Shown here one piece after another: positions 19,424-27,184 of a stretch of DNA of 64,000 nt. The number at the start of each line of letters is the position of its first letter. Position 1 is the first letter of the stretch. A model generated the notes under the pieces. The model did no database searches, was not told the origin of the DNA, and was given only the letters and a program-made list of their open reading frames with translations. A program made the position numbers and the translations under genes. Source of the DNA: Pseudomonas alliivorans. GTDB taxonomy: Bacteria > Pseudomonadota > Gammaproteobacteria > Pseudomonadales > Pseudomonadaceae. Location: positions 124,001 through 188,000 of the forward strand of contig NZ_JAFFZW010000007.1 of the NCBI RefSeq assembly GCF_017826695.1. Direction: 5' to 3'.

Positions 19424-22369
19424 ATGAAATCAGCATTGGCACTGAGCATTCTGCCTGCCCCCTTGCCGCTCAGTTATAACCAGCAGGGCATTGGTGACGT
19501 GGACGTAGCCGACCCATCGAAACCATTGGAAGTGCTTATCGGCCCTATAACGTTGAAACAACGTGATCGCCTGGAATTGTTCTGGGGCGCAAACGATGAT
19601 GTTATCGACACCTACACCCATTCCTCAGATTCTCCTGATACCAACGGCACTTTTTCACTGTATGTAGATACCCGCTGGATCAAATCGGGGGTTACTGACG
19701 TACGGTATGCTTATCTGCCGTTCCCATCGAATACGCCGGAACACTCTCCCATCCAAAAGGTGATCGTAAAACTGGACCTGCCCGGCGGCCGGGACCCCGA
19801 TCCCGCCACGCCTTACGAAAATGAAAAATTGCAACTGCCAGTCATCAACCCGGCGGGCATTATCACCACGCCGGAAAATGTATCGATCACCATTCAGCCT
19901 TACGAGAACATGACCGTCGGCGACGTCATTGCCGTCTACTGGCACGGAATTGAAGTTGAATGCCCACCCTTGATCAGTACTCAGCTTGGCAAGCCGGTTG
20001 TGATCGACATCGATAAAGAGATCGTTATCGAAGCTGGCGACTCGGAAAACATCGTCGTGCGCTACGAGATCCGGGATATCGTCAATAACTGGTCGCGCTT
20101 CTCGTTGCCGAGTTACACAGAGGTGGAAATCGGCAACTCGAGCCTGCCTGCCCCGATCGCTCCGCAAGCTCCCAATATGGAGCTGGATCTGGACAAACTG
20201 GCCGGCGGCGACGTGCAGGCACTGGTGCTTTCCAATGCAAACATCGTCATTGGTGACACCATCGAGTTCATCGTGGAGCGCAGTACTGCAGAAGGCATTG
20301 CTCTGGAACCCTATACCGCTTCCAAGGTGGTGCAGGTGCCCGGCAGTTTCGTCGAGTTCCTGATTGCCAACGATCAGTTTCAGCCTATCGCACAGGGTCG
20401 TGCCCGCCTCAAGTACAAGGTCACCAAGGCATCCGGTGATGTATTGCGCTCCAAAAGCCTGCCCCTGACGATTCTCGGCGAAGCTCAACAGCTTGAGCCG
20501 CCTCGTGTGCCTGCGGCGGTCAATGGATTGCTTGACCCCAAGCTGCGTAACGTCATCGCTGAAGTACCGCCCTATCACTTCATGGCGGATGGTAACGATG
20601 TCACGCTCGTACTGATGGGCCGGACGCCGGGTGGCGAAACCGTAATGCATGACGAGGTCAAAAACCTTAACCAGGATGATATCGACAAAACGCTCGAATT
20701 CCTGATCCCGGACGACAAGATCAGTGCACTGGCCGGTGGTTCGCTGGAGGTCTACTACACCGTCAAGACTTACGCAAAAGCGTTCTTCAAATCGCCTGTG
20801 TTGCAACTCTTGGTAGACATCGATAACACCACACCATTGCCAGCACCGGTTGTGGACAAGGTCGGAGCCGATGGGTTTCTCGATCCGGCCGACATCGTGC
20901 TCGAAGCGTTGATGCGTGTAATGCCTTATCAGGGAATGGCAGAAGGCGACAAAGTCACTGCGCATTGGGATTCAAGTGCTGTCGGCGGGACTTACAGCAC
21001 TTACACCGTGATCAATAGCGGCATGATCAATCGCGAAGCCATTTTCCGGGTTCCCAAACGTTACGTGGACGCCAGCATCGGCAGAACCGTCGAAGCCTGG
21101 TACGAGGTGCAGCGAGGCAATAGGGTCGCCCTCTCGGACAAGCTCCTGATCAACATTCGAGAGATGATCATCCCTGCGACACCCACCCCCACCGTTAAAC
21201 AAGCCACCGGCGACACCCTCGACCCTGCCAACGCCCCGAACGGCGCAACCGTCGTCATCGACGCCAGCGCGAGCTTCAAGGCCGGTGACCGCGTTACGGT
21301 GCAGTGGATGGGTCCGAAAGGCAGCGATACCAAGGAAAAGACCCTCATCGACAGCGAGGCCGGTCAGCCGCTGGAAACCGTGTTCGCCTCTGCGCTGGTG
21401 GTCGCCAATGCCGGGCAGGTCGTGGACGTGTTTTACACTGTCAACCGCGCCAACGGTCTGGTGCAGACGTCCGCGACACTGGCGTTGAAGGTTCTAGCCG
21501 GTCTGACGAAGCTCCCGGCACCGCGCATGGATACGGTCGGTCACGATGGCGTGGTCAGGCCGTCGCTGATTCCCGACTCCGGGGCAACGGTTCGGGTGAG
21601 TTACCCGGGCATGAGTGGCGAAGACAGTGTGGTGCTCAACTGGCGCGGTCTTTCCAGTCATGACACGTCGGCGAAACCTGCGACAGGCAATGAACTGCAG
21701 TTCAACGTTCCCAAGGCATGGATCATCGCTTCACAAGGCGGCTCTGCGAGCGTCACGTATACCGTGTCGCGCGACAGCGTTTCCAAAGGCTCGGTCCCAC
21801 TGTGGCTCACGGTTGAAAAGGAGCTGGTGTTCGATACCTCGCCCGTCACGCTGGCGGGCAAGGTTTACCTGATCCCGAGCGTGCCGGACCTGCTGCCTTC
21901 GCTTCCGGCTGGCACCAGCGTCAGGCGACAGGCCTCGGGGGGACAGGCTCCTTACCGTTACACGTCGAGCAACCCGCTGGTGGCAAAAGTGGACGGTAAT
22001 GGTCTGACCACCGTGCGTGGCAACGGTACGGCAACCATTTCGGTCACCGATGCGTCGGGGACCAGCAAGAGTTACCAGGTGACTGTCACCAAGGTGATTC
22101 ACTGTCTGGGGCTGGGCAGCGGCAGCCTGTCGCAGATGAGCAGCGCGGCTTCGGCCAAGGGTGGCCGAATTCCGTCGATCAACGAGTTGAAGGAAATCTA
22201 CACCACCTACGGCAACCGCTGGCCGCTGGGCAACGGCAAATACTGGTCGTCGACCGTCGCGGCGGTGAACCTGGTGGGCTGGAAGTGGTATTTCGTGAAA
22301 AATCTGGTCACAGGCGCAGACTTCAAATTGCTGCACCACAATGCCAGTCTTGGCGTCGCCATTCGCTAA
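19424..22369 (+). CDS. Large Ig-like repeat protein D with Big_2 and lectin-like tip, 981 aa
   Basis: Seven repeats with a regular period of 110-118 residues: cores RDRLELFWG (near 47), VGDVIAVYWHG (165), IGDTIEFIVE (275), DGNDVTLVLMG (388), EGDKVTAHWDS (506), AGDRVTVQWMG (619) and GEDSVVLNWRG (731). A bacterial Ig-like group 2 domain follows (about 797-890: YTSSNPLVAKVDGNGLTTV, then GNGTATISVTDASG). The last 90 residues (RIPSINELKEIY ... KYWSST) resemble the C-type-lectin-like or DUF1566-like tips of intimin/invasin-type adhesins. No cleavable signal peptide is clear. AAGGA at 19413-19417 favours ATG 19424 over 19421. Probable adhesin or receptor-binding protein; role inferred only from architecture. 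Confidence 0.8.
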   Translation: MKSALALSILPAPLPLSYNQQGIGDVDVADPSKPLEVLIGPITLKQRDRLELFWGANDDVIDTYTHSSDSPDTNGTFSLYVDTRWIKSGVTDVRYAYLPFPSNTPEHSPIQKVIVKLDLPGGRDPDPATPYENEKLQLPVINPAGIITTPENVSITIQPYENMTVGDVIAVYWHGIEVECPPLISTQLGKPVVIDIDKEIVIEAGDSENIVVRYEIRDIVNNWSRFSLPSYTEVEIGNSSLPAPIAPQAPNMELDLDKLAGGDVQALVLSNANIVIGDTIEFIVERSTAEGIALEPYTASKVVQVPGSFVEFLIANDQFQPIAQGRARLKYKVTKASGDVLRSKSLPLTILGEAQQLEPPRVPAAVNGLLDPKLRNVIAEVPPYHFMADGNDVTLVLMGRTPGGETVMHDEVKNLNQDDIDKTLEFLIPDDKISALAGGSLEVYYTVKTYAKAFFKSPVLQLLVDIDNTTPLPAPVVDKVGADGFLDPADIVLEALMRVMPYQGMAEGDKVTAHWDSSAVGGTYSTYTVINSGMINREAIFRVPKRYVDASIGRTVEAWYEVQRGNRVALSDKLLINIREMIIPATPTPTVKQATGDTLDPANAPNGATVVIDASASFKAGDRVTVQWMGPKGSDTKEKTLIDSEAGQPLETVFASALVVANAGQVVDVFYTVNRANGLVQTSATLALKVLAGLTKLPAPRMDTVGHDGVVRPSLIPDSGATVRVSYPGMSGEDSVVLNWRGLSSHDTSAKPATGNELQFNVPKAWIIASQGGSASVTYTVSRDSVSKGSVPLWLTVEKELVFDTSPVTLAGKVYLIPSVPDLLPSLPAGTSVRRQASGGQAPYRYTSSNPLVAKVDGNGLTTVRGNGTATISVTDASGTSKSYQVTVTKVIHCLGLGSGSLSQMSSAASAKGGRIPSINELKEIYTTYGNRWPLGNGKYWSSTVAAVNLVGWKWYFVKNLVTGADFKLLHHNASLGVAIR

Positions 22370-22399
22370 GCGATTGCTGAAGCGTTAGCCAGGATCAAC

Positions 22400-22434
22400 G
22401 AGGGCGTTACGTCATCAACGTAGCGCCCTCTTTT
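22400..22434 (+). terminator. Intrinsic terminator after repeat protein D
   Basis: GAGGGCG and CGCCCTC with an inner TACGT/ACGTA extension and a 5-base loop (about 13 bp in all), followed by TTTTC. It marks the right boundary of the accessory block. Confidence 0.9.
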
Positions 22435-22482
22435 CATGTATGCACATCAGGCGTACAGCCATCCCGCTTCAAGAGCCCGACC

Positions 22483-22941
22483 ATGCGCCATACCGTCACG
22501 CCCACTCGCCGCTTCGTCCGTCCGCCGTCCAGCGAAGGCACCTTCGACGCCCTTGTCAACCAGAAGCCTTTTGCCCTGACCTCGCTGCTGGGGCGCCTGA
22601 CGCAGCGTCCGGAACTGTCCCACGCCCCCGATCACTGGATCTGGAAAGTGATTGCCGACGGCAAGGTCGGCAACAAGCGAACCAGCATCGGCCTGTTCTT
22701 CGATCATGACCTGCGGCCCGGAACGCATAACCTGATCGGTCACGACCGAATCAAGGTGATCTACAACGAAACACCCCACTGGCAGAGTGTGATCTATCAC
22801 TCAGGGCATCTTCAGACCGGCGTACTGAAGCTGATCGAAGCCAATCCCCGCACGATGCGTTTGAAAGGCGAATTCAGTTTCAGCATTTCGGCCGTGGCAT
22901 TCGAGGTCACTGAAGGCGCTTTCGAAGTGCTCTGCAAATGA
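22483..22941 (+). CDS. Conserved hypothetical protein, 152 aa
   Basis: Not recognised. The product (MRHTVTPTRRFVRPPSSEG ... FEVLCK) is soluble, without signal peptide or membrane segment, and alternates short hydrophobic and polar stretches consistent with a beta-rich fold (IGLFFDHDLRPGTHNLIG, WQSVIYHSGHLQTG, LKGEFSFSISAVAFEV). Codon use is like the surrounding core genes, not like the AT-rich repeat genes. It converges with the hydrolase gene, the two stops being one base apart, so they may share 3' ends. No strong ribosome site is visible, which lowers confidence in the exact start. Confidence 0.65.
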   Translation: MRHTVTPTRRFVRPPSSEGTFDALVNQKPFALTSLLGRLTQRPELSHAPDHWIWKVIADGKVGNKRTSIGLFFDHDLRPGTHNLIGHDRIKVIYNETPHWQSVIYHSGHLQTGVLKLIEANPRTMRLKGEFSFSISAVAFEVTEGAFEVLCK

Positions 22942-22942
22942 C

Positions 22943-23623
22943 TCACTCGCGCAAAAATGCGGCAATCTGTTCTGCCGAATCCATCAGGCATTGATCATGA
23001 GTCAAGCCAGCCGCCTTCAATGGCTTGAGGTCATGATTGGCCGTCGGCAGCCAGTGCAGGCGTATGGCACTGGACAGCGTGTACTGCTCCGCCGCCTCAC
23101 GATTGCCCAACGCATCACGCTCGCCCTGCACAATCAGCGTTCGAGTACGAAGATCGACCAGGTGTGCAGTCCGCGGTTTTTCCGGCTTGCCCACCGCATA
23201 GAAAGGGTAGCCCAGACACACCAGCGCATCGACGCTCAATTCGTCGGCCATCAGGCTCGCCATTCTTCCTCCCATGGATTTGCCACCGATCGCCATCCGC
23301 CCCGTGACACAAGGTCGCATCTGTCCATAGACCTCACGCCAACAGTCGAGCAACTGAGCTTGCTGATTGGGCGGACGCTTGCTGCCGCCATGACGTCGCT
23401 GGGCCATATAGGGGAACTCGAAGCGCATGACATTCACACCCTGCCTGCCAAGAAAGGCGGCCATGCTGTTCATGAAATCACTGTCCATCGGTGCACCCGC
23501 ACCATGAGCCAGCAACAGCGTGACCGGTTCCTGCCCTGCCTCGCGCTGCCCCTCCGTCCATAGCCAGCCATTGTCCTGCGCCAGACGCGTGCACTGATAT
23601 TCGGCGTGTGTCCCGGTACTCAT
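22943..23623 (-). CDS. Alpha/beta hydrolase of the KANL3/Tex30 type, 226 aa
   Basis: An alpha/beta-fold hydrolase: LLLAHGAGAPMDS near residue 37 is the oxyanion-hole loop, IGGKSMGGRMAS near residue 112 holds the nucleophile Ser in G-K-S-M-G, and NHDLKPL near residue 200 carries the catalytic His. The length and the GKSMGGR motif fit the dienelactone-hydrolase-like KANL3/Tex30 group. The substrate is not known. ATG 23623 gives the family-like N-terminus; the longer frame upstream overlaps the ccoN promoter region. It is divergent from ccoN. Confidence 0.8.
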   Translation of the reverse strand: MSTGTHAEYQCTRLAQDNGWLWTEGQREAGQEPVTLLLAHGAGAPMDSDFMNSMAAFLGRQGVNVMRFEFPYMAQRRHGGSKRPPNQQAQLLDCWREVYGQMRPCVTGRMAIGGKSMGGRMASLMADELSVDALVCLGYPFYAVGKPEKPRTAHLVDLRTRTLIVQGERDALGNREAAEQYTLSSAIRLHWLPTANHDLKPLKAAGLTHDQCLMDSAEQIAAFLRE

Positions 23624-23898
23624 GGGTACTTCTCTTCCATATAGCTGGCCGTCAAAAAACGGACTATACCCGTGAGCGATCGGCCACTGCACCTCGATGC
23701 CACTCAAGATGAGTGCATCGGCTTCCCACGTGTGCCTTTCAAAGTTAAGCTTGCCGACCAGTGACCTGTGGCAAACGCCTTGTGCCAGAGCGATTTGCCG
23801 GTCTCGAATTGCCCCGCCTTTTCGGTCTGCGGCGGCGATATCGTGCCTCGCCAAAGCCCGCTTATGCCTCGCAACAACCTGAATTCTGGAAGTCTGTA

Positions 23899-25341
23899 AT
23901 GAGCGCAGCAATCAGCCCGACGGCTTACAACTACACCGTGGTTCGCCAGTTCGCCATCATGACCGTGGTCTGGGGTATTGTCGGCATGGCGCTGGGTGTG
24001 TTCATTGCCTCGCAACTGGTCTGGCCCGAGCTGAACTTTGGTCTGGAGTGGACGACGTTCGGTCGCTTGCGCCCGCTGCACACCAACCTGGTGATCTTTG
24101 CCTTCGGCGGCTGCGCGCTGTTCGGCACGTCCTATTACGTGGTCCAGCGCACCTGCCAGACCCGGTTGATCTCCGACCGGCTTGCGGCCTTCACCTTCTG
24201 GGGCTGGCAGGCCGTCATCGTCAGCGCCATCATCTCATTGCCGATGGGTTACACCACCACCAAGGAATACGCAGAACTGGAGTGGCCGATTGCAATCCTG
24301 CTGGCCATCGTGTGGATCGCCTACGGCGCGGTGTTCTTCGGCACCCTCGTGCAGCGCAAGACTCGTCACATTTACGTCGCCAACTGGTTCTACGGCGCAT
24401 TCATCGTCGTGACCGGCATGCTGCACGTGGTCAACCACATCGCCCTGCCGGTCAGTCTGTTCAAGTCCTACTCGGTCTACGCGGGCGCCACCGACGCGAT
24501 GATCCAATGGTGGTACGGGCACAACGCCGTGGGCTTTTTCCTGACCACCGGGTTTCTCGGGATGATGTACTACTTCGTGCCCAAACAGGCCGAGCGCCCG
24601 ATCTACTCGTATCGTCTGTCCATCGTGCACTTCTGGGCATTGATCACGCTGTACATCTGGGCCGGCCCGCACCACCTGCATTACACCGCCCTGCCCGACT
24701 GGGCGCAGTCGCTGGGCATGGTCATGTCGATCATTCTGCTGGCGCCGAGCTGGGGCGGCATGATCAACGGCATGATGACCCTGTCCGGGGCCTGGCATAA
24801 GTTGCGCACCGATCCGATTCTGCGCTTTCTGGTGGTGTCGCTGGCGTTCTACGGCATGTCGACGTTCGAAGGGCCGATGATGGCGATCAAGACAGTCAAC
24901 TCGCTGTCGCACTACACCGACTGGACCATCGGCCATGTACATTCCGGCGCGCTGGGCTGGGTAGCGATGATCACCATCGGCGCGACCTACCACATGATCC
25001 CCAGGGTTTTCGGTCGGCAGCAGATGCACAGCGTCGGCCTGATCAACGCGCATTTCTGGCTGGCAACCATTGGCACCGTGCTTTACATCACTTCGATGTG
25101 GGTCAATGGCATCACACAAGGCCTGATGTGGCGCGCGATCAACACCGACGGCACGCTCACTTATTCCTTTGTCGAAGCCATGCAAGCCAGTCATCCGGGC
25201 TATGTGGTGCGTTTTATCGGGGGTGCGATTTTCACCAGTGGCATGTTCCTGATGGCCTGGAACGTGTGGCGCACCGTGCGTGCCGCCAGCCCTGAAGAAG
25301 CAGAGGCAGCGGCCCGGATCACCGTCGTGGGGGCGCACTGA
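23899..25341 (+). CDS. ccoN: Cytochrome cbb3 oxidase subunit I, CcoN, 480 aa
   Basis: The catalytic subunit of the high-affinity cbb3 terminal oxidase, holding heme b and the heme b3-CuB centre. About twelve membrane helices are visible. Conserved histidine segments include PLHTNLVIFAF (low-spin heme), WWYGHNAVGFF (CuB), GPHHLHYTALPDW and DWTIGHVHSGALGW. The start MSAAISPTAYNYTVVRQF follows GGAAG; the longer in-frame extension is rejected. It is the first gene of ccoNOQP; the ccoO start codon overlaps its stop by one base. No ANR box (TTGAT-N4-ATCAA) is seen in the 275 bases upstream. Confidence 0.97.
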   Translation: MSAAISPTAYNYTVVRQFAIMTVVWGIVGMALGVFIASQLVWPELNFGLEWTTFGRLRPLHTNLVIFAFGGCALFGTSYYVVQRTCQTRLISDRLAAFTFWGWQAVIVSAIISLPMGYTTTKEYAELEWPIAILLAIVWIAYGAVFFGTLVQRKTRHIYVANWFYGAFIVVTGMLHVVNHIALPVSLFKSYSVYAGATDAMIQWWYGHNAVGFFLTTGFLGMMYYFVPKQAERPIYSYRLSIVHFWALITLYIWAGPHHLHYTALPDWAQSLGMVMSIILLAPSWGGMINGMMTLSGAWHKLRTDPILRFLVVSLAFYGMSTFEGPMMAIKTVNSLSHYTDWTIGHVHSGALGWVAMITIGATYHMIPRVFGRQQMHSVGLINAHFWLATIGTVLYITSMWVNGITQGLMWRAINTDGTLTYSFVEAMQASHPGYVVRFIGGAIFTSGMFLMAWNVWRTVRAASPEEAEAAARITVVGAH

Positions 25342-25949
25342 TGAAGCATGAAGTGCTGGAAAAGAACATCGGTCTGCTGGCCTTGTTCATGGTTATTGCC
25401 GTCAGCATCGGTGGCCTGACGCAGATCGTCCCGCTGTTCTTTCAGGACGTCACCAACCAGCCCATCGAAGGCATGAAGCCGCGCACGGCGCTGGAGGTGG
25501 AAGGCCGCGACGTCTACATCGCCAACGGCTGCGTGGGCTGCCATTCACAGATGATCCGCCCGTTCCGGGCTGAAACCGAGCGCTACGGCCATTACTCGGT
25601 CGCGGGCGAAAGCGTCTGGGATCACCCGTTCCTGTGGGGCTCGAAACGTACCGGCCCGGATCTGGCGAGGGTTGGCGGTCGCTACTCGGATGACTGGCAT
25701 CGCGCCCACTTGTACAACCCCCGCGACGTAGTGCCGGAATCGAAAATGCCAGCCTATCCGTTTCTGGTCGAAAAAGTGCTCGACGGCAAGGACACCGCCA
25801 AAAAGCTCGAAGTGCTGCGCACGCTGGGTACGCCTTACACCGATGCCGACATCGCGGGTGCCGCGGCGGCCGTGCAGGGCAAGACCGAGATGGACGCGCT
25901 GGTCGCGTACCTGCAGGGTCTCGGCACCCTCATCAAGAGCAAACGGTGA
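25341..25949 (+). CDS. ccoO: Cytochrome cbb3 oxidase subunit II, CcoO, 202 aa
   Basis: A membrane-anchored monoheme cytochrome c of the cbb3 oxidase. One N-terminal membrane helix (about residues 10-30) precedes a periplasmic domain with the heme motif NGCVGCHSQMIRPF near residue 65 and a Met ligand region SKMPAYPFL. It passes electrons from CcoP to CcoN. Its start overlaps the ccoN stop and it is followed directly by ccoQ, so translation is likely coupled. Length is normal. Confidence 0.97.
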   Translation: MKHEVLEKNIGLLALFMVIAVSIGGLTQIVPLFFQDVTNQPIEGMKPRTALEVEGRDVYIANGCVGCHSQMIRPFRAETERYGHYSVAGESVWDHPFLWGSKRTGPDLARVGGRYSDDWHRAHLYNPRDVVPESKMPAYPFLVEKVLDGKDTAKKLEVLRTLGTPYTDADIAGAAAAVQGKTEMDALVAYLQGLGTLIKSKR

Positions 25950-25954
25950 ACCTG

Positions 25955-26146
25955 ATGGACATCGGAATGATTCGAGGCCTTGGCACGCTGGTGGTGATGG
26001 TGGCGTTCATCGGCCTGGCGCTGTGGGTATTCAGCCCGAAGCGCAAGGTCGAGTTCGATGATGCAACGCTGCTGCCGTTTGCCGATGACCCCGAAGCGAT
26101 CAGCAAAGTCATGCATTCCAAAACGTCCCGGAGCGATGCGCCATGA
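25955..26146 (+). CDS. ccoQ: Cytochrome cbb3 oxidase small subunit CcoQ, 63 aa
   Basis: A small membrane subunit, MDIGMIRGLGTLVVMVAF, with a single helix and a charged cytoplasmic tail containing LLPFADD, as in other pseudomonad CcoQ proteins. It stabilises the assembled oxidase. An in-frame GTG at 25946 overlaps the ccoO stop, but the ATG at 25955 gives the family-like N-terminus. Its stop overlaps the ccoP start by 4 bases. Confidence 0.9.
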   Translation: MDIGMIRGLGTLVVMVAFIGLALWVFSPKRKVEFDDATLLPFADDPEAISKVMHSKTSRSDAP

Positions 26147-27120
26147 GTACGTTCTGGAGCCTGTATGTCACGGTCCTGACGCTGGGAACGCTGGTCGCGC
26201 TGGTCTGGCTGCTGATGGCGACCCGCAAGGGCGAGCGAAAGGATCAGACCGACGAAACCATGGGCCACTCCTTCGATGGCATCGAAGAATACGACAACCC
26301 GCTCCCTCAGTGGTGGTTCAAGCTGTTCATCGGCACCATCGTGTTTGCCGTGGGTTATCTGGTGCTGTATCCGGGCCTCGGCAACTGGCAAGGCCTGCTG
26401 CCTGGCTACACCTATCTGGACAAGGACAAACAGCTGCGATTTGCCGACGGCAGGCAAGGCTGGACCGGCGTTCACGAGTGGGAAAAGGAAGTGGCGAGTG
26501 CCGAAGCCCAGTATGGCCCGCTGTTTGCGAAATATGCCGCAATGCCCATCGAGGACGTTGCCAAGGATCCGAAAGCACTGGGCATGGGCGCGCGGCTGTT
26601 TGCCTCCAATTGCTCGGTCTGCCACGGTTCGGATGCAAAGGGCGCGTATGGTTTTCCGAACCTGACAGACGACAATTGGCGCTGGGGCGGCGACCCGCAG
26701 TCAATCAAAACCTCGATCCTGAACGGCCGTCACGCGGTCATGCCTGCCTGGGGCGACGTGCTGGGCGAGCAAGGCGTACGCGATGTGTCGGCCTATGTCA
26801 TGACGCTCATGGCCGGTCGGAACCTGCCCGAGGGCGTCAAGGCCGATCCGGTTGCCGGGCAGAAGCTCTATTCAACCAGTTGCGTCGCCTGCCATGGCGT
26901 CAAGGGCAAGGGCCTGGCTGTTCTCGGTGCGCCGGACCTGACTCAGCCGGAGGGATTGATCTACGGATCGGGTTTTGCCCAGCTTCAACAGACGATCCGT
27001 TATGGCCGTCAGGGCCAGATGCCGGCGCAACAGGCGACTCAAGGTGATGACCGCGTGCATATATTGGCGGCTTATGTGTACAGCCTGTCGCGTCAGGAAA
27101 AACCGGCGGTCTCACAATGA
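26143..27120 (+). CDS. ccoP: Cytochrome cbb3 oxidase diheme subunit III, CcoP, 325 aa
   Basis: The electron-entry subunit. Two membrane segments lie in the N-terminal 80 residues (STFWSLYVTVLTLGTL and WWFKLFIGTIVFAVGYLV), followed by two cytochrome c domains with heme motifs NCSVCHG (near residue 158) and SCVACHG (near 246). The Met axial ligand regions are AVMPAWGD and GQMPAQQ. It overlaps the ccoQ stop and ends the oxidase structural genes. Confidence 0.96.
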   Translation: MSTFWSLYVTVLTLGTLVALVWLLMATRKGERKDQTDETMGHSFDGIEEYDNPLPQWWFKLFIGTIVFAVGYLVLYPGLGNWQGLLPGYTYLDKDKQLRFADGRQGWTGVHEWEKEVASAEAQYGPLFAKYAAMPIEDVAKDPKALGMGARLFASNCSVCHGSDAKGAYGFPNLTDDNWRWGGDPQSIKTSILNGRHAVMPAWGDVLGEQGVRDVSAYVMTLMAGRNLPEGVKADPVAGQKLYSTSCVACHGVKGKGLAVLGAPDLTQPEGLIYGSGFAQLQQTIRYGRQGQMPAQQATQGDDRVHILAAYVYSLSRQEKPAVSQ

Positions 27121-27184
27121 CGGTGCGTTGTCAGCGAGCGACTCGACGGCGGCCCGGTGAATCCCTTCACTGCTGGACCGCGCA

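Noticed and set aside
23624..23898. Possible ANR box before ccoN
   Set aside because: No TTGAY-N4-RTCAA match was found; CTCAAGATGAGT is not the right symmetry or spacing.
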